A DNA stretch of 60,381 nucleotides. Source: Bacillota bacterium (lineage in GTDB: Bacteria; Bacillota; Sulfobacillia; JAJYWN01). The first letter of the stretch is position 1, and every line of letters starts with the position of its first letter. The notes below the pieces were generated by a model. The model saw only the letters and a list, made by a program, of their open reading frames with translations. It was not told the origin of the DNA and did not search any database. Shown here one piece after another: positions 42,237 to 50,649 of the stretch. The stretch covers positions 1 through 60,381 of the forward strand of contig JAJYWN010000018.1 in NCBI GenBank assembly GCA_021791495.1, read 5' to 3'. The translations under genes and the position numbers were made by a program.

Positions 42237-43522
42237 GGTTTGCGGGGACGCAGGCCGGAGATCTGCAGCCGGGAGCCGGCCACTATCGACTTCGTCCCCC
42301 ATGATTGGCTCTGACGGCCCAGACTATCCAGGAAGACCCGGGCTTGGTCGCCTGCCAGTTCAGAAGGCACTCCTCCTGCTAGATCCAGGGGGACCAGAGC
42401 AAGGGCTTCCACACCAGAGGCACCGGTAGTGACAAGGGCCAGGACGGAGTAACGGCCGCCCGCGATGTTCCAGGGCGCCGCCGTAGCCAAGGGGCCGAGC
42501 CCGTAGATGATGGCCCTCTCCCGGTACACCTCCACACCCATCGGTGCGGCCGCCACGTCCATGACTACCAGGTCGGCTCCGGCGTCCAGGAGCGACTTGG
42601 CCAGGCTGCGCTGGGCCGGCGCGGGTGCGCCTGTTGCCCGTGGGTCTGGCCCCGAATCGACCACGACTGCGAGAATGTCGGCTAGGTGTCTGGCCTGCCT
42701 CACCGCGTCTGGTGTGGCCCCGGAAGTATCCAGAGCCAGGAACCCTACGGCGAACCCGCCCAGGTCCACGATGGCCGGGCCCGCCATGGGTTCTGGGGCG
42801 GTTGCCGCCAAATCACGCTGTTGGAAGACCTCCAGGGTCTGAAGGTCGGCGGCTGCCCCCAGGCTGAAGCCGACGGCCGAGAAACCGGCGTCCCGCAGGG
42901 CCGTTGCCGCCATCTCCAGATATGCGGCGTCCGGTCGATCCGGGCGCAGCATACACCACGCCGCGTGGGCGCCGCTGACCAAGTCGCTTACGCCGGTGAA
43001 AGGGCGGGCATCGCCCTGGGGGGCGGGGGTGGCATAGCCACCGAGGGTCAGGAGGGCACGGTCCAACGGCGGCATGGTGAAGGCCCAGCGCCGCACACCC
43101 ATCAGTGGGCGTCCGTGACGGTCCTTGGCTCCTCTCCTTAGCTTGAGGAAGTAGGTGGTTTGAGGCCGTAGGCGTTCTTCGGCCTGAAGGACCAGATCAG
43201 ACCCGGACCACGCGCTACTCCAACGAAAAGGAGGGTCCGTTCGCAGAGCTTCCATTACCGAGTCGGGGGACACTGCTCCAGAGAAGGAAAGGGTCAGGGT
43301 GGGGCGGAGGGGGAGACCACCCTCAGCGACCGTGAGCTGAGTAGCCGCCGCCATCGGTCCCAGCGCCAGCCACGCCCCATATCCGAAGATGACCAGGGCC
43401 CCGACGGTCAGAAGGGCCAAGGCCACTTTCGGTCCGGGAGCCCTGCCGGCCCTGGGCGGTCGTCTAAGCCACGCGTCTGACCACGCGGACCGGGTCCGGG
43501 TGCGCCGGTTCGTCCTCGACAT
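42233..43522 (-). CDS. Membrane-anchored Big_5 protein with degenerate CapA domain
   Basis: A 429-residue protein. An Arg-rich start precedes one membrane helix (about 32-54). Next is an Ig-like Big_5/SbsA-type domain (about 60-150: LRPTLTLSFSGAVSPDSVMEAL, LRPQTTYFLKLRRGAKDRHGRPL). The rest follows the layout of CapA/PgsA-like metallophosphatases (ALRDAGFSAVGFSLG, AIVDLGGFAVGFLALDTSG, RSLAKSLLDAGADLVVMDVAAAPMGVEVYRERAIIYGLGPLA). The family's metal-binding signature G(H)HPH is replaced by MDVAAAP and the LANNH-like site is absent, so it is probably not a phosphatase. It is likely an extracytoplasmic binding protein. Confidence 0.65.
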   Translation of the reverse strand: MSRTNRRTRTRSAWSDAWLRRPPRAGRAPGPKVALALLTVGALVIFGYGAWLALGPMAAATQLTVAEGGLPLRPTLTLSFSGAVSPDSVMEALRTDPPFRWSSAWSGSDLVLQAEERLRPQTTYFLKLRRGAKDRHGRPLMGVRRWAFTMPPLDRALLTLGGYATPAPQGDARPFTGVSDLVSGAHAAWCMLRPDRPDAAYLEMAATALRDAGFSAVGFSLGAAADLQTLEVFQQRDLAATAPEPMAGPAIVDLGGFAVGFLALDTSGATPDAVRQARHLADILAVVVDSGPDPRATGAPAPAQRSLAKSLLDAGADLVVMDVAAAPMGVEVYRERAIIYGLGPLATAAPWNIAGGRYSVLALVTTGASGVEALALVPLDLAGGVPSELAGDQARVFLDSLGRQSQSWGTKSIVAGSRLQISGLRPRKP

Positions 43523-43593
43523 CAGCCGCCCACCTCCACCAGGAAAGCTTATGGGGGGAGGGGAAAGGTATTGCCAAACCGAAGAAGATCAAT

Positions 43594-44625
43594 ATGAAAC
43601 CGCAGAGCACAAATCGCCGTCGTCTGACCGCCGCCCTCCTGATCACCGGCATCGTTCTGGCGCTGGCCGCAAACGTGGCGCCGCGGGCGCTGATGCCGCC
43701 TGTGGCCCACACCATCATCCTTACCTTCGATGGGACACGGGCGGACACTTTCGCCAAGCTCCTTCCTCGGATGCCCGCCGTGTCCGAACTGGCCCGTTCC
43801 GGCGCCGTGGGAGAAGGGACGCGCACACTATACGCCCGCACCCCCGAAGGGCACTCGGTGATCTTCTCCGGTGCTGCTCCAGAGGCGTTTGGTTTCTCCG
43901 TGCCGGCCACCGGCCTCTCTGTGGAGACCCTTTTCGATGTCGTCGCCAAGAGCGGGGGGAAGTCGGTATTCGTCGACAGCAAGGCCGGCCGCCTGAAGGG
44001 CCTGGAGCGGTCAGCCACGGTGGTCCTGAACACCACCAACTACGCCACCTTGCCACAGCCCGAGGGCAGCCTGCCGCCGGTGCGGGCTTTCTGGGCCGAG
44101 TTCGATCGGACCCGGCCCACACTGAGTTTCTGCCTCCTTCCCTTGCCCGACAGCAATGGTCACGCCTATGGGAACGACACTCAGCAGTACGAGGATGCCA
44201 TCGTCGGAGCCGGCGAGGCCGTCGACTGGTTGCGGGACCACCTGCAGGCCGCCGGCCTGCAGAACCGTACGCTCTTGGTCATCACGGCGGACCACGGGAT
44301 GACGGGGACGGGTCACAGCGGGACCGAGACCACCAACTTCCTGGTGCCGCTGGTCCTCTCCGGGCCCGGCATACGCCCCGGCGCGATCATCCGCGGGGCT
44401 ACCACGGCCGACATCGCACCTACGGTAGCCGCTCTCGCCGGTCTTCCCCGGCCACGCGGAGCCACTGGCAAGGTGCTGTCGGAAGCGTTGATCCCCCGCG
44501 CCCGGGTGGCGCTGGCGACCAGGAAAGCCTCGCCTGTGCTGGACGGTCTGGCGGTCGTCTTTCTGGTGGCGGGGGTGGCGCTGACGTTCTCCGCCCGGAT
44601 CGGTCGGAAGGAGAGCAGGAACTAA
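43594..44625 (+). CDS. Membrane-bound alkaline-phosphatase-fold hydrolase
   Basis: A 343-residue protein of the alkaline phosphatase/nucleotide pyrophosphatase superfamily. An N-terminal helix (about 11-30) and a C-terminal one (VLDGLAVVFLVAGVALTFSA, about 309-328) bracket the catalytic domain. Motifs are ILTFDGTRADTF, where the metal Asp lies, RTPEGHSVIFSG, LLPLPDSNGHAYGND, and VITADHGMTGTGHSG with the metal-binding DHG and GH. It probably cleaves phosphodiester, phosphonate or sulfate esters outside the cell. It is transcribed away from the CapA-like gene. Confidence 0.82.
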   Translation: MKPQSTNRRRLTAALLITGIVLALAANVAPRALMPPVAHTIILTFDGTRADTFAKLLPRMPAVSELARSGAVGEGTRTLYARTPEGHSVIFSGAAPEAFGFSVPATGLSVETLFDVVAKSGGKSVFVDSKAGRLKGLERSATVVLNTTNYATLPQPEGSLPPVRAFWAEFDRTRPTLSFCLLPLPDSNGHAYGNDTQQYEDAIVGAGEAVDWLRDHLQAAGLQNRTLLVITADHGMTGTGHSGTETTNFLVPLVLSGPGIRPGAIIRGATTADIAPTVAALAGLPRPRGATGKVLSEALIPRARVALATRKASPVLDGLAVVFLVAGVALTFSARIGRKESRN

Positions 44626-44636
44626 AAGAGCAGAGC

Positions 44637-45095
44637 CTAAGCCTCGCCGCGCTCTTCCTTCGTTGGGGGGCGCAGATGCGGTTTGAGGTTGTATTTCACC
44701 AGCGAAAGCAGCTCCCAGCGGGGATCGCCTTTTACCGAGACAACGAAAGTGAAGTTCCCCAGCGTGGCCAGGGCGCCGGCGAAAGCCAGGGCCAGCATCC
44801 GCGGGGCAGTGCTCCGGGCGTAGAAAGTGTCGGTCCAGCGCGACCCGGGTGAGAGCCAGGCCTCAGCCACGGCCAGTTCGGGGTCTTCGGGGTGATCGAA
44901 GAGCGCGGCCTTGACCGCGAAATCCCCCATGAAGATGTCGGGTCCCTTGACCTTCAGAGTCTGTTCCCCGGTTTGCTCCGTCCGGATCAAGGTGGCGTAG
45001 GCCGACGCCTCGACTTCGTCAGCGAAGTCCAGCATCATGACGGGGGCGTATTCCCCTGGGGCATTCCCTGGCAAGAGTCCGATCACGCAGCGCAT
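44637..45095 (-). CDS. Hypothetical protein
   Basis: A 152-residue protein starting ATG 45095. It is not recognised. It has mixed alpha/beta character and a mildly hydrophobic segment, APRMLALAFAGALATLGNFTFVVSV, near residue 110, and an acidic N-terminal half (DFADEVEASAYATLIRTEQTGEQTLKVKGPDIFMGDFAVKAALFD). Codon composition matches the neighbours. It converges on the phosphatase-like gene with an 11-nt gap. Confidence 0.65.
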   Translation of the reverse strand: MRCVIGLLPGNAPGEYAPVMMLDFADEVEASAYATLIRTEQTGEQTLKVKGPDIFMGDFAVKAALFDHPEDPELAVAEAWLSPGSRWTDTFYARSTAPRMLALAFAGALATLGNFTFVVSVKGDPRWELLSLVKYNLKPHLRPPTKEERGEA

Positions 45096-45205
45096 CCCAT
45101 CACCCCGACGGTGGAAGTAGGCCAGATATCAGGCCCATCTTAGCACCGCGCCGCCGGGCCTGTCCACCGACGACGGAACCGCCAAGACGGTGACGAACCG
45201 ACCTA

Positions 45206-45230
45206 GGCCGAGCCCGGCCCGGGCCCGGCC
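45206..45230 (-). terminator. Weak terminator after the PIG-L gene
   Basis: GGCCGAGCCCGG and CCGGGCCCGGCC can pair into a very G+C-rich hairpin directly past the stop of the minus-strand gene at 45230. The tail on that strand (TAGGTCGGTTCG) is only weakly T-rich. Confidence 0.35.
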
Positions 45231-46720
45231 TATTCTAGAACGTAGAACCTCCAGGCCATGCTGTCCATCCTGAAGCCGAAGGAGTAGGAAGTGGCCCCGA
45301 TGAAGTAGCGGTCCGTCCCTGCCAGGTACTTGGCGGGGATGGCTATCTCGACCGTGTGCCCGAAGGTTCCGACGGTCACGCCGGTGATGCTCTCCTCCGA
45401 AAGGCCGGCTCCCTGGGCGCGAGTCACCGACCCGGTGGCCTGGCCGTCGTGGCTGTTCACCACGATGCGCCCGGTCTCCACTGTGCCGTGATAGGTGATC
45501 ATGTCCAAGACGTACCTGGTGTCGGCCCGCACGTGCTCCCGCGCATCGAGAAAGAAGTGAAAGGCGCCCGCTTTGTCCCTATAGCCGTACAGGCCCACCA
45601 GGTCTCCGGAGCCCTCGATGGTGGAGAACAGGACATCGGAGATGGGGTCCTGCTCCAAGAGGTATTTGTGGTAGTCGGGGTTGGATGGTCCGCGGGCGAG
45701 GCCGGCGGAAGATCTAGCAGTGGCCACACCCGTTCCGGTAGTGGCAGCCGGCGCCGATGGCTGATCAATGGTCGGAATGGCGCCATCCTTGAACACCGCG
45801 AAAAGCTCGTTCTTCCGGTCGAAGGCTGTCAGGCGCGGGCCCATGACCCGGATCTGCGACGTGTACTTGTGGATGGCCTGAGCCTTCTCCTTGATCTCCT
45901 GACTGGTCAATGTGAAAGCGTACCAGTCGGTGTTGTTAATCACCAGAGTGCGCGGAGGCACCAGGAACATACTCTGGTGGCGGGCGAACAGGACAGGCCA
46001 GTCCCCCCGGTGCACGAGGTACTCGAACTGCTGCGCCTGAACACCCAGTTTGTTTAGGACGTACCTGGTGAAACAGTAGGCAGCCAGGTGGTCCGGGTGA
46101 CGGTCGTTGGGGTGCGGGTAGATCACGTACTGGGGTTTGAAATCCTGGAAGATACGGGTCAGGTCGTCGACCACGCTGGTGCCGGTATATGGGGCGCCGG
46201 GGGAAGGGGCGTTGGTGTAGGGGTTATGGTCCTGGCCGGTCCTCAGGCTGGTATACGGCTTGGTCCAGTTGTCGGCGCTCCAGAGGTGTAGGAGGCCGCC
46301 GTCAGGGTAACCGAGGAAGATGACGTCGTTCTTCGGTATCCCGAGAAGGCTCATGGCGGCCAGAGTCTCCTTCTGGCGCATGTAGCCAAAGCTGAGGTAG
46401 TCCTGACGCCTCGGCTTCAGCTCGTGGTAGCTGATGGCCAGCGCGTCGGTGAAGCCATCGCCGTTGGTCATGACCACCACCCGCACCTGGACACCCTTTT
46501 TCGCCAGCCGCGACAGCAGGATTCCCGGACCGAGAGTCTCGTCGTCGGGGTGCGGGGCGATGACCAGGACGCGGGAGCCGGCAGGCGGCTCGGCGAAAGA
46601 CGACATCTGCAGACGGAAGGCGTAGTTGCGGATGTACTCCCGTCCGAAGAAGAAGACCAGGAAAAGAGCAGCCGCCGTGACTACGGTCACCACTATGCCT
46701 TTCAGGAGTCTTCTGGTCAA
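45230..46720 (-). CDS. PIG-L family deacetylase, membrane-anchored
   Basis: A 496-residue protein. A membrane anchor (about 6-28) leads to a LmbE/PIG-L zinc deacetylase domain: VLVIAPHPDDETLGPGILLSRLA with the AHPDD zinc site, VVVMTNGDGFTDAL, and YPHPNDRHPDHLAAYCFTRYVL with the third ligand His. The C-terminal half (about 330-496) is unassigned and looks beta-rich, possibly a carbohydrate-binding or MBG-type domain. TTG 46720 is chosen for GGGGAGG 10 nt upstream. It likely deacetylates an N-acetylglucosamine-containing surface or lipid substrate outside the membrane. Confidence 0.88.
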   Translation of the reverse strand: MTRRLLKGIVVTVVTAAALFLVFFFGREYIRNYAFRLQMSSFAEPPAGSRVLVIAPHPDDETLGPGILLSRLAKKGVQVRVVVMTNGDGFTDALAISYHELKPRRQDYLSFGYMRQKETLAAMSLLGIPKNDVIFLGYPDGGLLHLWSADNWTKPYTSLRTGQDHNPYTNAPSPGAPYTGTSVVDDLTRIFQDFKPQYVIYPHPNDRHPDHLAAYCFTRYVLNKLGVQAQQFEYLVHRGDWPVLFARHQSMFLVPPRTLVINNTDWYAFTLTSQEIKEKAQAIHKYTSQIRVMGPRLTAFDRKNELFAVFKDGAIPTIDQPSAPAATTGTGVATARSSAGLARGPSNPDYHKYLLEQDPISDVLFSTIEGSGDLVGLYGYRDKAGAFHFFLDAREHVRADTRYVLDMITYHGTVETGRIVVNSHDGQATGSVTRAQGAGLSEESITGVTVGTFGHTVEIAIPAKYLAGTDRYFIGATSYSFGFRMDSMAWRFYVLE

Positions 46721-46873
46721 GCTTGCCGTTCCTCCCCGACTCGGAATCAAGGTTGCCGCGTCTCCACCGCACCTATCCTACCGGAAGGAAAACGCCATCG
46801 ACAAGGGGAAAGCAAAGCCGACGGACGCACCCGTGGCGCCCGACCGCTGATCAAAGCAAAGGAGGCCCGCATC

Positions 46874-47314
46874 ATGTCGCCGAGCCAGGAGCCGAACTTG
46901 GCGGAACGCCGCGCCCAGATCCTGGCCCAGGTGGGCGCCGGCCGCATCAGCAGTGAGAAGGCCGCCCGCCTCCTGAAACGGTTGGCCGCCGACCAGGAAA
47001 AAGCGAACCTGGTCGCCCGCCGCCGTGCCTCCCAAACCCATTTCGCCTGGCTCATGCTGATCCGGATTGTCGATTCCGGACGCGGCCGTCGCCTGACGAT
47101 CCCCTTGCCACTGCCGCTCCTCTGGCCGGCTATCCCCCTCGCCCAGTGGGGCCTGCGCATCGCGGCGCGCCACGCCGGAGATACCGGTGGCATCGACCTG
47201 GCTAAAATCCCCGTGGGCCCTGTGCTGGCCTCTTTCCTTCGCACGGGCGGCTCCGGGAAGATCGTGGAAGTGGCCGGAGACGACCAGAAGAAGGTGGAGA
47301 TCTGGGTCTGGTAG
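46874..47314 (+). CDS. SHOCT-like (YvlB-type) protein
   Basis: A 146-residue protein. The N-terminus carries a SHOCT-like helical motif (ILAQVGAGRISSEKAARLLKRLA). It then follows the YvlB-type layout: MLIRIVDSGRGRRLTIPLPLPLLWPAIPLAQWGLRIA, an IDLAKIPVGPVLASFL segment, and the closing GSGKIVEVAGDDQKKVEIWVW. ATG 46874 has AAAGGAGG 9 nt upstream. In Bacillus such genes belong to the cell-envelope stress response with PspC/LiaF-like partners, none of which are adjacent here. Confidence 0.75.
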   Translation: MSPSQEPNLAERRAQILAQVGAGRISSEKAARLLKRLAADQEKANLVARRRASQTHFAWLMLIRIVDSGRGRRLTIPLPLPLLWPAIPLAQWGLRIAARHAGDTGGIDLAKIPVGPVLASFLRTGGSGKIVEVAGDDQKKVEIWVW

Positions 47315-47444
47315 GCCATTGTCGCACGATTTTGTGGCAGGACAGCGGCTGATTTTTGTCGAAACAGTGACCCCCGAGCCGTGTGTGAAACCCGGACCCC
47401 GATCCGGGGCAAACGTTTTCACGTTGACCTGGAGTTGAGACGCT

Positions 47445-48347
47445 TTGCGCGTACCTCGCCGCCGCGCAGCTCTATTTGTGGCTTTCCTGGCGCTGGTCCT
47501 GATCGCCGGGTCCCTCGCCATCACTTCCTGCCAGGCTCTTGGAGCTTCATCCCGCGGCAAGCTCGCTGTATACCTGATCGATGTGGGCCAGGGCGACGGC
47601 ATGCTCATCCAAACCCCTGGCGGGAAGAACATCGTGGTCGATGCCGGTGTGGAGGCCACCACCGTCACCAAGTTCCTGCAGAGCAAGAAAGTCAAGCAGG
47701 TGGACTACTTCATTGTCACTCATCCGCATGCCGACCACGTGGGCGGAGCCACGTACCTCTTGGAGCACTTCCCGGTGAAGAACGTCTACGACAGTGGGAA
47801 AGAGCATACGACCTCGCTCTATGAGTCCTTCCTGGCGAAGACTTTGGAACTGGTGAAAGAGGGTAAGACCACTTACACCAAACCGCGGGCCGGTCAGCAA
47901 CTGAAGGTGGAGGACAATCTGGTCCTGAATTTCCTTTTCCCGACCGACGAGCCGGCCCCGCCGCCCGACGACATTAACAACTCCTCCATCGTCTTCAAAT
48001 TGGTCTATAAGGACTTCAGCATGCTGTTCACCGGGGACGCCGAAGCCTGGGCGGAGCAGCAGATGCTGGACCATCACGCCGACCTCAAGGCCCAGGTGCT
48101 GAAAGTTGGCCACCACGGCAGCTATTCGTCGAGCACCGAGCCTTTTCTGGACGCCGTGAAGCCCGAGGTGGCCGTGCTGCAGGCTGGGGTGGGGAACAAA
48201 TACGGGCACCCCCACGGCGTGACGTTGGAGAAACTGGCCAAGCGCAACGTCAAAGTCTACGCCACCAACATGGTGGGCGGTGCCATTAAGATCATCAGCG
48301 ACGGCAAGACCTATCAGGTCCTGACCGGTAAAGACGCGACCAAGTAG
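47445..48347 (+). CDS. ComEC/Rec2-like metallo-beta-lactamase lipoprotein
   Basis: A 300-residue exported protein with a signal peptide ending in a lipobox-like AITSC (about residue 28). The rest is the MBL domain found at the C-terminus of ComEC: YLIDVGQGDGMLIQTPGGKNIVVDAG, THPHADHVGGATYLLEHF (HxHxDH), FTGDAEAWAEQQML and LKVGHHGSYSSSTEPFLDAVKPEVAVL. The ComEC channel domain is missing. Such stand-alone proteins are presumed surface nucleases or phosphodiesterases. TTG 47445 has a GGAG about 10 nt upstream. It is coupled to a DUF3006 gene. Confidence 0.9.
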   Translation: MRVPRRRAALFVAFLALVLIAGSLAITSCQALGASSRGKLAVYLIDVGQGDGMLIQTPGGKNIVVDAGVEATTVTKFLQSKKVKQVDYFIVTHPHADHVGGATYLLEHFPVKNVYDSGKEHTTSLYESFLAKTLELVKEGKTTYTKPRAGQQLKVEDNLVLNFLFPTDEPAPPPDDINNSSIVFKLVYKDFSMLFTGDAEAWAEQQMLDHHADLKAQVLKVGHHGSYSSSTEPFLDAVKPEVAVLQAGVGNKYGHPHGVTLEKLAKRNVKVYATNMVGGAIKIISDGKTYQVLTGKDATK

Positions 48348-48358
48348 GAGTGAAAGGG

Positions 48359-48613
48359 ATGCTTTTGACGGTTACGGTGGACCGGTTCGAGGACGGCATA
48401 GCTGTGCTGGTGCCGGCGGATGCCCGGGATGGCCGGGACCAGATCCTGATACCGACCCGCTTCCTCCCGTCCGCGGCGCGTGAAGGGAAAGTCCTGGATT
48501 TCGAGATCACCGTGAATGAGGCGAAAACGGACCAGGCCCGCCGCCGAGTTCGGGGCCTGCTGGACGAGTTGGAGCGCCTGTCCAAGCCTCCAAGAGAACC
48601 GGACAAGGAGTAA
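48359..48613 (+). CDS. DUF3006 family protein
   Basis: An 84-residue protein, LTVTVDRFEDGIAVLVPADARDGRDQILIPTRFLPSAAREGKVLDFEITVN followed by a charged C-terminal helix (QARRRVRGLLDELERL). This is the DUF3006 pattern, and genes of this family often follow ComEC-like MBL genes, as here (11 nt gap). ATG 48359 has AGGAG 8 nt upstream. Function unknown; probably a partner of the MBL protein. Confidence 0.85.
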   Translation: MLLTVTVDRFEDGIAVLVPADARDGRDQILIPTRFLPSAAREGKVLDFEITVNEAKTDQARRRVRGLLDELERLSKPPREPDKE

Positions 48614-48617
48614 GACC

Positions 48618-49610
48618 GTGGCTTTCATCGACCCCACACTGACACGGGACCTCGGGCGGAGGAAGAAAGGCAATCATGCCGCCGGCCGCCCGCCCGTCAG
48701 CCCGGAGCGGCGGAAGGCTCTCCGCCGCAAGTTCTGGCGGGAGACGGGAGTGGCTTACCTCTACCTTTCCCCGGCCCTTCTGGTTTTGGGGGTCTTCTCC
48801 TTTTGGCCCGTCATAAAGTCCCTGGAGCTTTCGCTTTTCAAGTGGGACATGATCAGCCCGGTCAAGACTTTCGTGGGCCTGAAGAACTACTCCGACCTCC
48901 TGTTCAAGGACGAGGAGTTCTGGCTGGGTATCAAGAACACGCTGTACTACGTGCTCGGCACCGTGCCCCTGGGCATCGTCATCGCCCTCGGTCTGGCCTT
49001 GCTCCTGAACGCCAAGATCCGCCTGCGATCTTTCTTCCGGGTCTCGTACTTCCTGCCGCACGTCACCTCGGTGGTGGCCATTTCTATGGTCTGGCGGTGG
49101 ATCTTCCACTCCGACTACGGCCTCATGAACTACATCTTGGGCTGGTTCCACATCCGGTCCCTGCCGTGGCTGTCGGAGCCGGCTCTGGCCATGCCCGCCG
49201 TCATCATTATGAGCATCTGGCGACACCTGGGTTACGATGTCATCATTTTCCTGGCGGGCTTGCAGTCCATCGATAAGGAGTACTATGAGGCGGCCAAGGT
49301 GGACGGGGCGTCCGGCTGGCAGATGTTCCGTTACATCACGTGGCCGTTGCTTTCACCGACGACCTTCTTCATCACCATTATCTCGACTATCGGCGCCTTC
49401 AAGGTGTTCCAGGAGATCTACGTCCTGTTCAACACCGGATCGGGACCTCTGCGCAGCGCGTACACCATCGTCTTCTTCATCTACGACAAAGCTTTCCGGG
49501 ACTGGGAGATGGGGTACGCCTCGGCCGGCGCCTGGCTCCTGTTCCTTCTGATTTTCGCCCTGACTCTGATCCAGTTCCGTGTCTCACGGAACCGGATCCA
49601 TTATTCTTAG
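48618..49610 (+). CDS. Sugar ABC transporter permease (MalF/UgpA type)
   Basis: A 330-residue binding-protein-dependent permease with six membrane segments. An N-terminal basic tail precedes YLYLSPALLVLGVFSFWPVIKSLELSLFKWDMI and NTLYYVLGTVPLGIVIALGLALLLN. The EAA loop that contacts the ATPase is EYYEAAKVDGASGWQMFRYITWPLLSP. GTG 48618 has AAGGAG 8 nt upstream and lies 4 nt past the DUF3006 stop. It forms a heterodimer with the next gene product; the ATPase is probably a shared MsmX-type subunit encoded elsewhere. Confidence 0.93.
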   Translation: MAFIDPTLTRDLGRRKKGNHAAGRPPVSPERRKALRRKFWRETGVAYLYLSPALLVLGVFSFWPVIKSLELSLFKWDMISPVKTFVGLKNYSDLLFKDEEFWLGIKNTLYYVLGTVPLGIVIALGLALLLNAKIRLRSFFRVSYFLPHVTSVVAISMVWRWIFHSDYGLMNYILGWFHIRSLPWLSEPALAMPAVIIMSIWRHLGYDVIIFLAGLQSIDKEYYEAAKVDGASGWQMFRYITWPLLSPTTFFITIISTIGAFKVFQEIYVLFNTGSGPLRSAYTIVFFIYDKAFRDWEMGYASAGAWLLFLLIFALTLIQFRVSRNRIHYS

Positions 49611-49631
49611 GAGCCGGGGGAGGTGGAGGAC

Positions 49632-50552
49632 ATGGCGCCAGATGCTCAGTCGGCAGCCGGAGCAACGACCCAAGCGGTCGCCCTCCCGGCGCAGCCCCGG
49701 AGAAAGGGAAGGAAACGGAGCGAAGCCGGCGGTAGGCTGTCCCCGCTGGCGCTCGGGGCCATCTACCTCGCATTGGGCATCGGGGCTTTCATCATGCTCA
49801 TCCCCTTTATCTGGATGATCGTGACCTCCCTCAAACCCATGAACGAAGTGACGGTCTTCCCGCCCAAATGGATCTGGTGGCCCATCCATTGGCACAACTA
49901 CGTCGATGCCTGGCGTACCGCGCCCTTTGGCCGGTATTTCTTCAACAGTATCGTGGTGGCGGTGGTCTCCACGGTGCTCGAGGTCATCACCTGCGCCATG
50001 GCCGCCTACGCTTTCGCCCGCATGAACTTCTTCGGGAAGAACACCCTGTTCATGCTGCTTCTGGGGTCCATCATGGTGCCCGGCGAAGTCCTTCTGGTGC
50101 CCAACTTCATCACTCTGGTCAGGCTCTCGTGGATCGATACTTACTGGGCGCTGATTATCCCTTGGATCGTCAGCGTCTTCGGCATCTTCTTCATGCGGCA
50201 GGCCTTCCTCCAGTTACCGAACGAGCTTTTCGATGCCGGAAAGATCGACGGGTGTGGCACCTTCCGCTTCCTGTGGCGGGTGGTGTTGCCCTTGTCCAAA
50301 CCGGTGGTCACCACGGTGGCCCTCTTCAAGTTCATCGGCAGTTGGAACTCGTTCCTGTGGGTACTCATCGTCACCAACACGCCGAACATGCGGACCATTC
50401 CGGTGGGGCTTACCTACTTCAGTACCGAGGTGGGCACCACCTACAACCTCTTGATGGCGGCATCCGCTTTTTCGATGCTCCCCATCCTGGTGCTGTTCTT
50501 CCTGGCTCAGAAGCAGTTCATCCAGGGCATCGCCAGGACGGGGCTTAAGTAG
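49632..50552 (+). CDS. Sugar ABC transporter permease (MalG/UgpE type)
   Basis: A 306-residue permease. A charged N-terminus (about 1-35) leads into the first membrane segment LGAIYLALGIGAFIMLIPFIWMIVTSLKP, then FNSIVVAVVSTVLEVITCAMAAYAFARMNF and the EAA-like loop ELFDAGKIDGCGTFRFLWRVVLPLSKP. The C-terminus FLAQKQFIQGIARTGLK is typical of MalG/UgpE. ATG 49632 is preferred over GTG 49623, which overlaps the GGGAGG site. Confidence 0.93.
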   Translation: MAPDAQSAAGATTQAVALPAQPRRKGRKRSEAGGRLSPLALGAIYLALGIGAFIMLIPFIWMIVTSLKPMNEVTVFPPKWIWWPIHWHNYVDAWRTAPFGRYFFNSIVVAVVSTVLEVITCAMAAYAFARMNFFGKNTLFMLLLGSIMVPGEVLLVPNFITLVRLSWIDTYWALIIPWIVSVFGIFFMRQAFLQLPNELFDAGKIDGCGTFRFLWRVVLPLSKPVVTTVALFKFIGSWNSFLWVLIVTNTPNMRTIPVGLTYFSTEVGTTYNLLMAASAFSMLPILVLFFLAQKQFIQGIARTGLK

Positions 50553-50649
50553 GTTTCTCCTGTTCGAAGGGGGGTAGGGCGCTGGTTCGAACAACCGACG
50601 GCATCGTGCTTCATGGTTTGAGATCATTGACCTTATGAGGGGAAGGGGA

